Position numbers and translations under genes: made by a program | Assembly: GCF_963678635.1 (NCBI RefSeq) | Contig: NC_087067.1 | Span: 27,099,547 to 27,163,546, forward strand | DNA from: Symsagittifera roscoffensis | Taxonomy: Eukaryota > Xenacoelomorpha > Acoela > Convolutidae | Direction of reading: 5' to 3' | Length of the DNA stretch: 64,000 nt | Notes under the pieces: generated by a model | What the model was told of the DNA's origin: nothing | The model's input: only the letters and a program-made list of their open reading frames with translations | Databases searched by the model: none | In this document: positions 45,426 through 56,300 of the stretch, piece after piece | Layout: every line of letters begins with the position of its first letter | Position numbering within the stretch: the first letter of the stretch is position 1

Positions 45426-45985
45426 TTATGTATTTCTGTTGTATTGTGAAGTATCATATGCATTTGGTGTGGTTGATAATTTTTTGTTGTATTCACTTAT
45501 TTGAGCGTCTAGAAGAGTTTTGTTTTTTGAGGTCGAAAATGTTCCAAAAAGTACTGCGAATAATATGCGAGCTACACTTGCTTGTTTGTTTACTGGTGTG
45601 TGTATTGCGCCTGTGTTATAGATTCCTTTCAATAATGAGAAGCAAAATCCAAAAAAATTAAACATTGCTAAAAATATAGTCAATTTTTCGTAGATGTAAT
45701 AGGGCCAACCATGAAACGCGAGAAGTTCGTTTTTGAGGTTTTCAAAACTAAAAATATTATTAGGTGAAATCTCTTGTAGACGGTATTTTTCACCGTTTAA
45801 ATAAATGTGTTTTTTATTTCTTCAAGGTATCCATGTAGTCTTGTTCATAGATGTCTGAAAATCCTGCGGTTTCAGCAAATTTTCTTAAATTTTGATCTAT
45901 GGGTTGTCTTTGTATTGTTTCCATTTTGTAAGGAGTTTTTGAAATTGTTGTGTGCGAACATGATGTTGCATATCGCATGTATTTG
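45426..45985 (-). pseudogene. C-terminal fragment of glycoprotein-like gene, copy 1
   Basis: The frame at 45683-45426 includes ARILFAVLFGTFSTS and a preceding hydrophobic FNFFGFCFSLLKG, compatible with membrane-proximal and transmembrane parts. It matches the frame at 48205-47966 in copy 2. Upstream sequence is cut at the duplication junction near 45985, so the ectodomain is missing. There is no start codon context, promoter or signal peptide. Confidence 0.45.
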
Positions 45986-47039
45986 TTTTAGATGATTGAG
46001 TGGTGAAATCTAAAAACAAAAAATGAGACATTTATAAAAAATGGTTAGTTGTGTTGGGAATTTATTAGTTAAAGAATATTTAATTATACTTACAAAGGGT
46101 CATGTTCGGCAAAAATTCCTTTTGGAAAAACATTGTGAATTGTGTCCAATGATGTTAGGAGTTTAGCAAGCAAGCGGATTGGATGAAGTTGGTTTAGTTT
46201 GTAGGAGAGGCCATAGAAGTTCTGGTTAATGCGCAGCATATATACATTTCTCTTATGGGGTAGTAGTTTCGGATGTTGCCTTGCATATTAGTGTCTTTTA
46301 TACAGTATGTGAAGCCTAGGAAGAATGGTGAAGTATATTTAGAGTTAATAAAAGTGAATCGATGTAGTGGGTTTCGTGATGGTGTATTAGTTGTATAGTG
46401 GTGTTGAATAAAACTATAATAAGTCTAATTGTGTGTTTGTTTAATGCGTAACACGTTCTATTGGTGTAAGAAAATTGAAAATTAATGAGAAATGATTAAG
46501 TTAATTTAAAAAAGAATCGTAGGCTTTGGTGTCGCGAAGTGCTGCGGATATAACATTATCATATTTTTGTTTTATTCAAGCAGTTAATAACAAACACCTA
46601 TTGTGATTTTATGAAAAACTTTTCAGTTAGTTGAGGATTTGTATTTTTATTGCCTTTTAAAAATGTATCTTCCAGATAACGTGCAATATCGGGATCATAG
46701 TGGGTAATTGAGAATCGATTTGCATTCTGTGCAACAAACCTATTTAATGTTTGCGTTAGTCCGATGGTTGTGAATTGTTTTTCATGAAGTGCTGTGGTTA
46801 GGTGATGTAGTCGAGTTTGACATAGTTCATTGTCTTCTTGGTTATTATATAATGGAGGTGATAATGGGTTAGTGAAATGGTATTATGATGTCCATGAAAA
46901 AGTGGGAAACAGGGTATATTCGTTAACAAAAATTCGTTGATCGTTGTTGGTGGTTTGGTAGTAAATGTATTGTGGAAATTTTGGTCTTATTATCAAAATT
47001 ATTATAAAGTTTTCGGTTTTGTTATCAAAATATGGTGGA

Positions 47040-47112
47040 GGAAGACCTGAGACATGCATAAACGTGCGTTTCAGGCCCTGAAACGCACGTTTATGCATGT
47101 CTCAGGTCTTCC
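47040..47112. repeat. 73-base perfect palindrome
   Basis: Two 36-base arms (47040-47075 and 47077-47112) are exact reverse complements around a single C at 47076. The left arm begins GGAAGACCTGAGACATGC. It lies in a 132-base segment (46986-47117) absent from copy 1, which has only five bases there. The stop codon of the proline/serine-rich frame lies inside the right arm. Confidence 0.95.
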
Positions 47113-47762
47113 CCCAGCATTTGTAGAAATTCTTGAGTGTTTGTCTGGAGTGGGTGAACGGAAAACATTGGATGAGGTCGGGGGTTGGGAAGCATTGGGG
47201 TATTGGGATGGTTTCGTTTAAATACTCGGTGGACTCGGGTTTCTTCAATTGTGGATGCTGGTTTGGAGGACTCGGAGGATGTAGTGGATTGCGATAAGTG
47301 ATGAATTGTTAGTGTGTTAGGGTTTTGAAGCTGTTGTTGTAACGTGATGAAGTTATCACACTCGTTTTCTAGTTTTTCATTGACGGAGCTAGGGGGATCG
47401 GTTTGGTCGCTGGTCATTGGGGAGAGCTGTGGATTTGCGTCGGTGTAGGAAGAAGGGGCTGGGAAAAGTTTATCGGGAGTTGGGGTTTGGAGTGGACGGA
47501 AAAGGGGTTGCGAAAAAGTGGACGGGCTGGGCTTGGAGTTTTGGAATTCATCTGGAGTTTCCATATCGGAATCGTTTAATTGTGAGATGGTATGGAAAAC
47601 TGTGTTTGTGGAGTTATCATCTGAATCCACGCGTGGTGAATTATTAGTGTATGATGGTATGGGAGAGGGAGTGAGATCAGAGATTGATATGTTAGGAGAG
47701 TGACGTTGGAGATTGGATGGGTAAGGAAGGGAACGGTTGAGGGATCCAAACTGGCGGCTCAT
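47091..47762 (-). CDS. Proline/serine-rich open frame of unknown function
   Basis: 223 codons, by far the longest minus-strand frame in this part. It begins MSRQFGSLNRSLPYPSN and is rich in Ser, Pro, Thr and Asn, with clusters such as PLFRPLQTPTPDK. There are no membrane segments and no cysteines, as in a disordered region. CATCTTTTTAG lies shortly before the ATG and could be a splice acceptor, so it may be a downstream exon of the glycoprotein-like gene (a cytoplasmic tail) or an independent frame. It ends within the palindrome. Copy 1 has lost most of it. I do not recognise a family. Confidence 0.35.
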   Translation of the reverse strand: MSRQFGSLNRSLPYPSNLQRHSPNISISDLTPSPIPSYTNNSPRVDSDDNSTNTVFHTISQLNDSDMETPDEFQNSKPSPSTFSQPLFRPLQTPTPDKLFPAPSSYTDANPQLSPMTSDQTDPPSSVNEKLENECDNFITLQQQLQNPNTLTIHHLSQSTTSSESSKPASTIEETRVHRVFKRNHPNTPMLPNPRPHPMFSVHPLQTNTQEFLQMLGEDLRHA

Positions 47763-47965
47763 CGTGGGCTAAAAAGATGGTTGTTCTGAGAACGGAAATT
47801 AGTGGTGTGTGGCTGTTCTATGATTTGTTCGTATGTGTCTTCTATATTCGGTTGATGAGCTACTTTATTAGTTGTGGGCTTTGTGGGTAGCTATGACTTG
47901 TAGAGATGTGCTCTGTTACTGGTGTATTTCTATAGTTTCGTGGTACTAAAGATAACGGATGTTTA

Positions 47966-49345
47966 TTATGTATTTCTGTTGTATTGTGAAGTATCATATG
48001 CATTTGGTGTGGTTGATAATTTTTTGTTGTATTCACTCATTTGAGCGTCTAGAAGAGTTTTGTTAATTGAGGTCGAAAATGTTCCAAAAAATCCTGCGAA
48101 TAATATGCGTGCTGCACTTGCTTGTTTGTTTACTGGTGTGTGTATTGCGCATGTGTTATAGATTCCTTTCAATAATGAGAAGAAAAATCCAAAAAAATTG
48201 AACATTGCTTATAGTATAGTCAATTTTTCGAAGATGTAATAGGGCCAACCTAGAAACGCGAGAATTTCGTTTTTGAGGTTTTCAAAACTAAAAATATTAT
48301 TAGGTGAAAAATCTTGTGGATGGTATTTTTTACCGTTTAAATAAATGTATTTTTTATATCTTCAAGGTATCCATGTAGTCTTGTTAATAGATGTCTGAAA
48401 ATCCTGCGGTTTTAGCAAGTTTTCTTAAATTTTGATCCATGGATTGTCTTTGTATTGTTTCCATTTTGTAAGGAGTTTTTGAAATTATTGTGTGCGAATA
48501 TGATGTTGTATATCGGATTTGGAGTATATAGTATTTATCTTCATCTGGATTTAGCTGTACATTGTGGCTACTTTCAGATTCACATAGGACGGCCGTATCC
48601 AAAAAATATGTTCGTCTAGAAAGTGAGTCAACAAAATTTGTTTTGTAGAATATAGGGACTCTTTTGTAACATCCTTTATCTCAAAAACATATAATGGTGA
48701 TACTTTTTATCGTACTTGTGTAACACCATAATATGTTTCCTTCGTAATCTATAAAGTTTGATCTGTTGACTGATAATAAATATCCTGCCTAAGGTATTTT
48801 CAGTACTGCGAGTGCAAGTGATTGTAAAATTTGTGTTCGTTCAAGGTCATAAAAGTGATGAAGCGCTTCTAGTTCTGATAGTGACATTTCTTGAAAAGTT
48901 CTGCTGATTGTATAGTCTAATTTCATGTCTAAGTGGATGTCATAGTGAATTGCACCAAAATAGGTATTTTTCATGAGTGATAGTTCTTGGAAACGTGTAC
49001 TGCCTTTGTCTGGTGGGCGAAGTTTTTCAAGTTTTTTGGTCGCACCTGATGAGTTATTTTTTCAAGTTTTTTGGTCGCACCTTATTATTTATTGGTTATA
49101 CTCATAGAGTAATTTCAGATAAGGTACACCGTCTGCTCGTCACGATGTCTGATTTTCGGCCGGATAGATTCGTGCAACTTCTTAGTCTAATACAGATCTT
49201 AATCTTGCTCTTAATTTTCCTAGTCTCAATAGATCTAGTGTATACTGGTTAATGCGATTTAGTTCTTGGAGTTTATCCAGAAGGGGAGCAACTGTATTCA
49301 AAGTTTTATTCAAATTTTTCTGGTGCTGAAACTACAAGTTGTTTC
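47966..49345 (-). pseudogene. Broken viral-type membrane glycoprotein-like gene
   Basis: Minus-strand coding traces follow in order. About 49325-49185 is heptad-like (VAPLLDKLQELNRINQY). The frame 48974-48789 includes SELEALHHFYDLERTQIL and is cut by a TAG just after ALAVLKIP, although similar coding resumes beyond it. The frame 48602-48384 includes VQLNPDEDKYYILQ. The frame 48205-47966 is hydrophobic and membrane-like. The pieces are separated by stops and frame changes. The style recalls glycoproteins of chuvirus-like negative-strand viruses, which some insect BEL/Pao elements carry as env. That family call is from memory and uncertain; another retroelement env is the alternative. No polymerase or LTR was found nearby. 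Confidence 0.45.
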
Positions 49346-50186
49346 AGCACTTGCAAATACGCGTCAATACTAGAGATGGAAAATGATTGGTTAGTAAGTA
49401 ATGTTTTGCAGTGATAATTTATCAATAATTTGGTTGGCTTATAAATACTAGTTTAGAACTGGTTCCAAAAGGTAATGATATTTGTGTCATTTACCCTAAG
49501 CTTTTCTACTCGCAATGATCAGGAGATATGGTAGGGAAACTATTGAACAAGCAACTATTCAACGCTAATTCGTGTAGGAAATTATCATTTGAAGTCTGCT
49601 ATTGACCACCGTCAGCTAAATTCCAAGACCTTAGAACAATTTTTCATGGTACAATAAATTAAATTCATCTCAATTACCGTCAGTTTCCTTTTGTTCTTGA
49701 TTTCAACGTCCTTTTTAGTTGTTCATTTCACTATCCGAGTCGTATTTTGGCTGACAATTTGCTGAAATTGTTCTCGAACAAATTGTTAAAGATCTACAAA
49801 TAGTTCTGGAAACACCGTAATAAAACCAACTGCAATGCAACCTAACAATCCCACGGTTGACAAAAACACTTTATCATACACGAGATATTTAATTTAACAT
49901 ACCTTATAATAGCACGAAAAAGCTAACCAAACAAAAGAAACAAAACCAGAAGGTTATAAACACGAATTTGTTATTTGAAAAAAAAAGTTTGAATGATAAT
50001 CTTGGCACAAATTTCGCAAGCAATTTTCTGCAAAAAAAAAGCCAAATGGGCTCGCTTAGCGATGTGTTTACGCAAATATGTGACAAACATCTTCCAGCGA
50101 AATACAAAATGCAAAGTTAAAGCCAGAACCAGCTCATTTTCTGAAATGGAAAAAGTTGCTTCAATGTAAAAATGAGGGAAAAAAGA
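49346..50186. other. AT-rich DNA, nothing recognised
   Basis: A minus-strand TAG near 49340 closes the upstream side of the glycoprotein-like trace. The trace edge overlaps a 10-base-stem hairpin GTGCTGAAAC and GTTTCAGCAC at 49322-49349. No LTR, gag or pol sequence was seen further on. Confidence 0.45.
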
Positions 50187-50720
50187 AACAAGACTGCTCG
50201 TAACAGGGCGCAGCCCTGAATGTTCCGACTGCCTTTTAAGGTTTATCGAGCAGTAGTAACATAAAAAAATTAAATGTAATGAAAAAAAATGAAAAAAAAA
50301 TTTTTCTAAAATTTGAAACTTTTTTATGAAATTATCCCCCCACACGCCATATAAAATTTAAAAGAATAGATTTCTCTCATTTTAACAAATCAATTATGGC
50401 AAATAAGCTTCTTTCAACCAATTTGGAACGATTTTGAGACGGATTAAATCTCCGCTTACGCGATAATAGCGCGAAACATATCGAGCGTTAATTGCCCAAA
50501 ATTGGCCAAAATGGCAATCTTTAAACCCTCATAACTTTACGAAAAATGATCACAGGTGAAATATTTTATTCAAATTTAACCTCAGGACAAAAATACCATT
50601 TGAATGATATAAAAAAATTTGTCAAAAACGGCTAGTTAAAAAGTCGAAAATTGTCTGAAGAAAAAAAACCCACCCCGAGCACAAATATTCCGTCACTTTC
50701 GTATCGAAAGTCGGAACAAA
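50187..50720 (-). mobile_element. Helentron-like element, copy H4
   Basis: This is a complete minus-strand copy: AACAAGACTGCTCG at the left edge and AGTCGGAACAAAA at the right. Both terminal hairpins are intact. The 3' one reads CAGGGCGCAGCCCTG, with the stem kept and the loop changed from that of H1. The 5' one reads ACTTTCGTATCGAAAGT. The target trimer context differs from H1. Confidence 0.62.
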
Positions 50721-51284
50721 AATGTATCAGCAAAAAACCGTTTCCTGGAAACAATTGTCGTCTATCATATGCAAAACAAAGCTTGCGGAAAATGAACAGT
50801 CTTTTAATCCTGTACTCTAATTTTACTAATTTGCAAGGCCAAAAAATCCACATTGATTTTGATGTCTTGATCGATGATTGAAAAACATCAATTTTTTGTC
50901 TACGAAGATTAGATTAAACTTAGCAAAACATATTGTTAGTTTAAATACACAAAAGACAAAAATTGATTTATGAGAAACCTCTGCAAACATCAAACTTTTT
51001 GAAGCAAATCTCCAGAGACAAATAAAAAGCTTCATCTTCTGATGATGACAATTGTAAATTGACGTGTTTCAACTTGTTGTCGCTTGAAGGTTTGAACAAA
51101 ATTGTAGTCAAACACTAAAATTTTAGTTTCCCTTAAAATTTCTATCGCTGTCTCAATTGTGGATTTTCTCAGACATCTTTAAGACCGGCTTTTCAACTCA
51201 AAAAATTTAACTCAAAAATGTTACTCACACTTCAACGCTTGATAATAAGAATCTGAATCTTGATTCAACGCTTGACGTCCATAA
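50721..51284. other. AT-rich DNA, nothing recognised
   Basis: No gene or repeat was identified. At the right edge ACACTTCAACGCTTGATAATA (51230) resembles AAACTTCAACGCTTGACAAC at 52407. Together these flank the palindromic motif cluster as a direct repeat. Confidence 0.45.
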
Positions 51285-52400
51285 AAGAAAAATGCTTATG
51301 ATACAGTTTCAAATAGGGCGACTATAGAAAAAATGCTTATCAAACAATTTTCGTATAAAATTAAAAAAAAACTGTATCCAACGTTTTTAGAGAAATACTT
51401 CTGTTCTATTTCCATCTTTTGAATCTTTATGCTCAATGAAAATATGATTTTAATTTTGGTCAAAAAAATGTTTGTCATAATATTTTCATATATGAAAGTT
51501 ATATGATAAGCATTTTGCCATAGAAAAAAAAAATCTTGAAAATCAATTTAACGATGTTTCTGGATGATTTTACATGAGTTAAAAAAAATATAAAAGAAAG
51601 AAAGCATTTTGACTCCCAAAAACATGATTTTTTTTTGGTCAAAAAAAAACGCTTATCATATAATTTTCATATATGAAAATAGTATGATATGCATTTTTTC
51701 ATAAGCAAAAACACAAATTTGAGGTAAAAAATTTTTAATTCCTTTTTTGGTTGCAAACTTGCTTTTGTGCTCAATTATAAATTTTTGCGAAAAAAAAATC
51801 TTGCATGCAAAATTTGACTTTTTGTGTTTATAACGTAGTCCAAGATGAGTTTTTTTCACCCAAATAATCCAAAAAATCTTTTAATAAAAGTTTTTTTTTG
51901 GTAAACACGATTATTATTTTTTCATTTCATTTGCTAAGATAAAAATAAATTTGTAAAAAAACAGGCCTTTTTTTTCTCAACTACCAAAATTTTTAAACAA
52001 AAATTATAGGGCCATTTACAAAAAGTTACTTTTTGGTATATAATTCCATGTGAAAAGTAAAAATTAATGAAGGTGGCAAAAATCACCAAATGCAGATATT
52101 CTGCGTGGTAACTGCCAGTTGCACTCTGGGTTTTCTTATGACAAAAAGTCCAGGGTTAGTGTTTCGGATAAAACACAAAATTTCAAAACAAATATTTTTT
52201 GTTATTTTTATTTATGGAAAAAATGCTTATCATACAATTTCATAGTATGAAAAAAAAAGCCTGTCATGATATTTTATAGTATGGAAAAATACTTATCATG
52301 CTGTTTTCATAGAGTTTTTTTTTGATCTATGAATTAGTATGATAAGCATTTTGTTTTCATATTATGAAATAGAATGATAAGCATTTTTTGTCAACCAGGG
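51285..52400. repeat. Cluster of AAAATGCTTATCATA motifs in both orientations
   Basis: The core AAAATGCTTATCATA or its reverse complement TATGATAAGCATTTT, exact or nearly so, occurs about nine times: near 51290, 51331, 51500, 51647, 51680, 52215, 52285, 52338 and 52372. Neighbouring copies often face each other around TTTTCATA words, so several can pair into hairpins. The spacing is irregular, so it is not a simple tandem repeat. Confidence 0.75.
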
Positions 52401-52869
52401 ATCTCAAACTTCAACGCTTGACAACTCAGATTCTTATCAAAGACAAATAAAAAACTTTCAGTCGATGCGTTAGAGAATAGTGTAAACTAACAGCACGCTT
52501 GAGAACGACAAAAAAATGTGTATCGGAAAAGTTTCTCATTGGAAATTTTTTTGGCTATCTGTACGATGAGAGACAAACCGTTTGTTTGTTATATTCATAT
52601 TTTTCATATTTTTGTTAAGATAAATGGTCTTAACATGGTCTTCGCTGTTAAGATAAATGGTCTCAATCTTAATCAGTCCTGTTTTTTTGGCTTCATAGCA
52701 GATTGCAGACCAGCTATGTTTTTTTAACATCTTACATATTTCACCGAAAAATACAATTGTTATGAAAACAAGTTAATTTTGAAACTGCTCACATCTTCAA
52801 CTGGTTTATCTGCTGCTGATTCACTTATTTCTTATAGGACTTACTGAGCTTACTTTTTCCTTGTAGGAC
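52401..52869. other. AT-rich DNA with a block B-like fragment
   Basis: Around 52690-52830 the order GCAGACCAGCTA, then ATTTCACCGAAAAATACA, then GAAACTGCTCACATCTTC, then TTTATCTGCTGCTG parallels block B (GCAGACCAGCTAAAACTAG, TTTTACCGAATTATACA, GCAACTGCTCTCATATTC, TTATCTGCTGCTAG). It is a diverged relative. TTAAGATAAATGGTCT occurs twice at 52616-52662. Confidence 0.5.
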
Positions 52870-53430
52870 CCAATATGAAACACTCACCAATTGATATTGG
52901 CCGCTGAGGGCCTAAAAGCAAACAAAGAACAGAATTTCAAAGCTTTGACCTCAAGGAAATTTTTTTTTGCTGTGATACGAGCAGTCCTATCCAAGCTATA
53001 GTTACCTATTCTGATGCTTTCACGCAGAACGTGTGTTCCTGTTTGCAGACATTTGTAGCACGGGTCGAGGTATTGACTTGTTTTTTGATTTTTTTTTCGA
53101 ACATATCTGGTTGTGCATAGACTGAAAGTTTGACCTAAAATGGCTTTTTCGAACGCAGACTTTTGTATTGCAAACCATCAGTTTTCGACAATCAAATATT
53201 AACACAGGCTTTCATTTGGTTTTTTATTTTTAGTTAAATGAATTTTGATGCCCGTTTGCTGTTGTGCAATTTCCTGCTGGTGCATATCAGTGACTTTGTC
53301 TGGAGGAGTCAAGAAAATCTCGCAAATTTTACGGAAATTTTAAAATTTCAACTATTATCAATTTTTTTGTTCTCCCTGTGTAGCCGAAAGAGCCATTGGA
53401 GCAGAAAACTTCTGCGCTGCAGGTGTGTTT
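52870..53430. repeat. Diverged dispersed repeat, copy 2
   Basis: Partner of 40850-41480. It also contains GATACGAGCAGTC at 52976-52988, the tail motif of the H family, so the two families may have met or share an end. Confidence 0.6.
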
Positions 53431-53999
53431 TTGAAAAAATAGGCCAATAGACCCGATTAAACATAAACCTTCTGCACAGCAGATAAGTTATAAGCAAACA
53501 TGCCAAAAAACAGGGCAAACACTTTTTAAAAACCTTATAATAATAACAAGTTCGTTTAAGAATCAGGCAGAATACAGAAATAATTTTTTAAAAATGCACA
53601 ACTTTGGTAGCCTTGATTCATTTGAGAGCAACTTGAAGAATCGGAATCGGATTGTTTTTATCCGATTGAAACTAAAATTTTGCATAAACTGCTTTTGTTG
53701 ATGTAGATCTAAGCCATACAGACCAAGGATTTTTTTTTAAGATTTCTTATTATGAAACAAACTGGTTAATTGTTAAAAAATCAACCCAGTTTCATCAAAG
53801 TAGATATAGGTTTCTGAGTTTTTGGACAAAACTGTCTAACCTAACTGCTGGGCATTGCATTATCTATAACAAAATCGTATAGTCTAGTTTGACAATCTTA
53901 TTGAAAAGAAGTCTAACTCGCTTGCTTAGTTTTTTAAAAAAATTTCTTCATTTAAGATCGCGTTTGTAAGATTCTAATCCGTGTGTAACTTGAAAGAAG
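53431..53999. other. AT-rich DNA, nothing recognised
   Basis: No supported feature. It lies downstream of the minus-strand reverse transcriptase relic and may be its decayed 3' end. Confidence 0.4.
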
Positions 54000-55400
54000 C
54001 TTAATCTTTTCTTTTGTTGTTCTGAAATTATTCACATCTTTATTTGTTAGTTTTTTAATAGTTTTGGCTAGTATTTTTAAGACTTCCTATAAAAGCTTGA
54101 GTAAGCTTTGTATTTGCGTCTCGTCGATCTCACTTCATCGAACTTCCTTTTCCTGGTGATTATTCTTACAAAAAACTGTTTTTTTTTTCTTTATTTAATT
54201 TAGATTTGTTTTTGAGGGGCAGCCATAAATCAGTGTTCCATATTGATCAACTGGTTGTATGAAGTTTTTATTGATTCTCATGAGTTCTTCAACCGGAAAC
54301 AAGTTTTTAGTTTGCTAGAGAAACGAAATGATTTTTCACATTTCAGATACGTTCAGTGAACTCAAGTCATAATCAATTTGAACTCCTAATTATCTAACAT
54401 CGTTTTTTTTTAAAGATATTCTATCGAAGCTTTATCAATGGTTTTAATTTCTTTGAAATGATTAAAAGTAATTTGGTTTTCTCGTGGTTCATCGTAAGTT
54501 TCTTCGCTGCTATACATATTTCTAAGTTGTTCAAATCTAGATCACAGTTTTTTTTGCCAAACTTCGCCATAAATATTAGTATCATCTGCAAAGAGACCCT
54601 TGTTGTTATTTTTTGTGGAGCCTCGGAGAGATCATTGATGTAAAGAAAAAATTGAAGTGGACCCTGAGCTGATTCCTGAAGGACCCCGCGTTTCAATTCA
54701 TTCTGGCTACACTTTGTTTGATTTGCTTAAGCAAATTGGTAACGGTTCTTTAGATACGATTTAAGAATCGAAATTTGAGGCAGATTTTTGTGATTCACAA
54801 AGCTTTCGATTAATTAACTGTTTGTTTCTTAAATGACAAAAAGTTTTCGATCGATTCGAGAAAACCCACAATTGCATCAACTCTTGATCGTTTTGAAGAA
54901 ATCTTTTCTGTTTGTTCGAGGTCACTTCAATTTTAGAAACACTTCAGAATTTAACAACCCTCCAGTATAAATTTTTTTGAATTTTCCGCCAAAAAGAGGT
55001 AACAGTGATATTGGCCTGTAATTTGTGTTTGAGACGTTTATTCCACTTTAGTGAATTGGAATAATTTTAGCAAGTTTCAAACATTCCGGAGGAGAGTCTT
55101 CCTCAAGTATTCGATTAAATAAAAATGTCAAAGTTGGCCCGATCGCCAGATTTATTGTTTTCAACAAAACATTTGAAAACCCATAGCAATCATGACTTTT
55201 TTGTTTTGCAAACTAACAATTGTTTCGAGAGTTTCTTGTTGTGTCATTTTAGATAAATAACATGCATTTTCTGCTGTTTTTACACTTAAAAAATTGCACT
55301 CCGTTTTCAGAATTTTAGCTAGATCCTGTCCATTGTCAACAAAAAATTGACTTAAAGCCTCAGTTGATATATTGCTCATGTTGCTTTTTTCATCTCTGTC
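54000..55400 (-). pseudogene. Decayed non-LTR retrotransposon reverse transcriptase
   Basis: Read on the minus strand, RT landmarks appear in the right order but in several frames. TQQETLETIVSLQNKKV lies near 55250. PPECLKLAKIIPIH and NTNYRPISLLPLFGG lie near 55100-54980. GVLQESAQGPLQFFLYINDL lies near 54690-54630. The catalytic box FADDTNIYGE is encoded by 54592-54563 in a frame shifted from the preceding block. YLGVQIDYDLSS lies near 54400, with VDQYGTLIYGC near 54230. This order and the NYRPISLLP and YINDL wording fit the CR1/Jockey group. Stops and frameshifts are frequent. No endonuclease, ORF1 or tail repeat was identified. Confidence 0.85.
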
Positions 55401-55965
55401 CTTTTTTTACTGTTGGCTTCATACTGCTGACATAAAAAAATTTGTTGTTTCTATTTTGTCTCACAGTTTTTACTAAGTGAGTCTCTTACCATTGATTTGT
55501 GTTGCAGCGCAAAAATAACATACATATAACGGAAGTGCGAACTTAAATAAAAATGAAAAGTGACTATTGCCTACCGTATATGAAAACTTTCAAACCACCG
55601 ATCGACCGGGTTCGAATCTACTCATACGCTAGCTTTTATACATGTATACTTGAGAGGCTATAAACCAATGTGACCGATTTTAAACGTTTTTTCTCTCAAA
55701 CTTTCTTCAGACTTGAATAAGTCTGACATCTAAAAAAGAGCAATTTCTCTCAAGAGCAAATAACAGTGTTTTGAGAGCTTGCTTTCAACTTGTAGCTATC
55801 AAATTGCTCTAGTTATGATCGATATAAATTGCCGAATTTTATCGTTCTGAGAGTTGTTTACCGCAGAATAAATCTTTATAATTCAAGTGTTTCTTTGCAA
55901 TGTTTTTAGGTTTTTTTCGACGTTTTAGGGGATTGTAGGGGGCTCATTTTGGCGCTCCACAAGGG
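55401..55965. other. AT-rich DNA with a tRNA-like 3' half
   Basis: No gene was recognised. The only notable element is the T-arm-like string at 55611-55621, listed separately. Confidence 0.45.
55603..55630 (+). other. tRNA-like 3' half (B-box), plus strand
   Basis: CGACCGGGTTCGAATCTACTC contains GGTTCGAATCT, one base off the B-box consensus. No A-box, anticodon arm or acceptor stem is visible upstream. It is a tRNA-derived fragment, possibly of a SINE, and not a tRNA gene. Confidence 0.45.
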
Positions 55966-56300
55966 ACATTCGAGTGTCCAGCTGGCCGATTGTCCTACTC
56001 TTTGTCGAGTGTCCAGTTGGCCGAGTTTTCAATTGGCCAAATTTAGCAAAAGTGGGGCGTATTGGCCGAAAGTTGTCAAACTGTTCAGCTGGACGAAAAT
56101 GGTCAGACAGTGTGAATTGGCCAAAAGTTAACATATCAATCAGTTGGCCAAAAGCTATCAGATTGCTCAGTTGACCAAAAGCCGTCAGATTGTGCGATTT
56201 AGCCGAAAGTCCTCGAAACCCAATACCCAGTCGGCCGGAAATCCTCGAAAGCCAACGCCCAGTTGGCCGAATACTCAATAGGCCGAGTGTCCAAATAGCC
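55966..56300. repeat. GGCC-type minisatellite, about 24-28-base unit
   Basis: Degenerate tandem copies of CAGTTGGCCGAAAGT-like units, with variants ATTGGCCAAAAGT, CAGTTGACCAAAAGC, CAGTCGGCCGGAAAT and GAGTGTCCAATTGGCC-like starts. There are about a dozen copies. The repeats produce long open frames on both strands (FGQL-type periodic peptides on the minus strand). These frames are by-products and not genes. Confidence 0.85.

Larger units (their letters stand above)
43888..45985. repeat. Partial tandem duplication, copy 1
   Basis: The block beginning TTAGATGATTGAGTGGTGAA recurs at 45988 and stays alignable to about 48515. The offset is 2096 bases at the left and about 2539 at the right. The difference is due to two segments present only in copy 2 (46986-47117 and about 47301-47797). 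The minus strand carries the C-terminal part of a glycoprotein-like gene. Identity is roughly 95 percent by eye. Confidence 0.88.
45986..48515. repeat. Partial tandem duplication, copy 2
   Basis: This is the longer copy. It alone continues on its right side (48516-49345) into upstream coding sequence, so it is likely to be the parent. Copy 1 joins it at ATGTATTTG followed by TTTTAGATG near 45983, where the upstream part was cut off. Confidence 0.88.
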
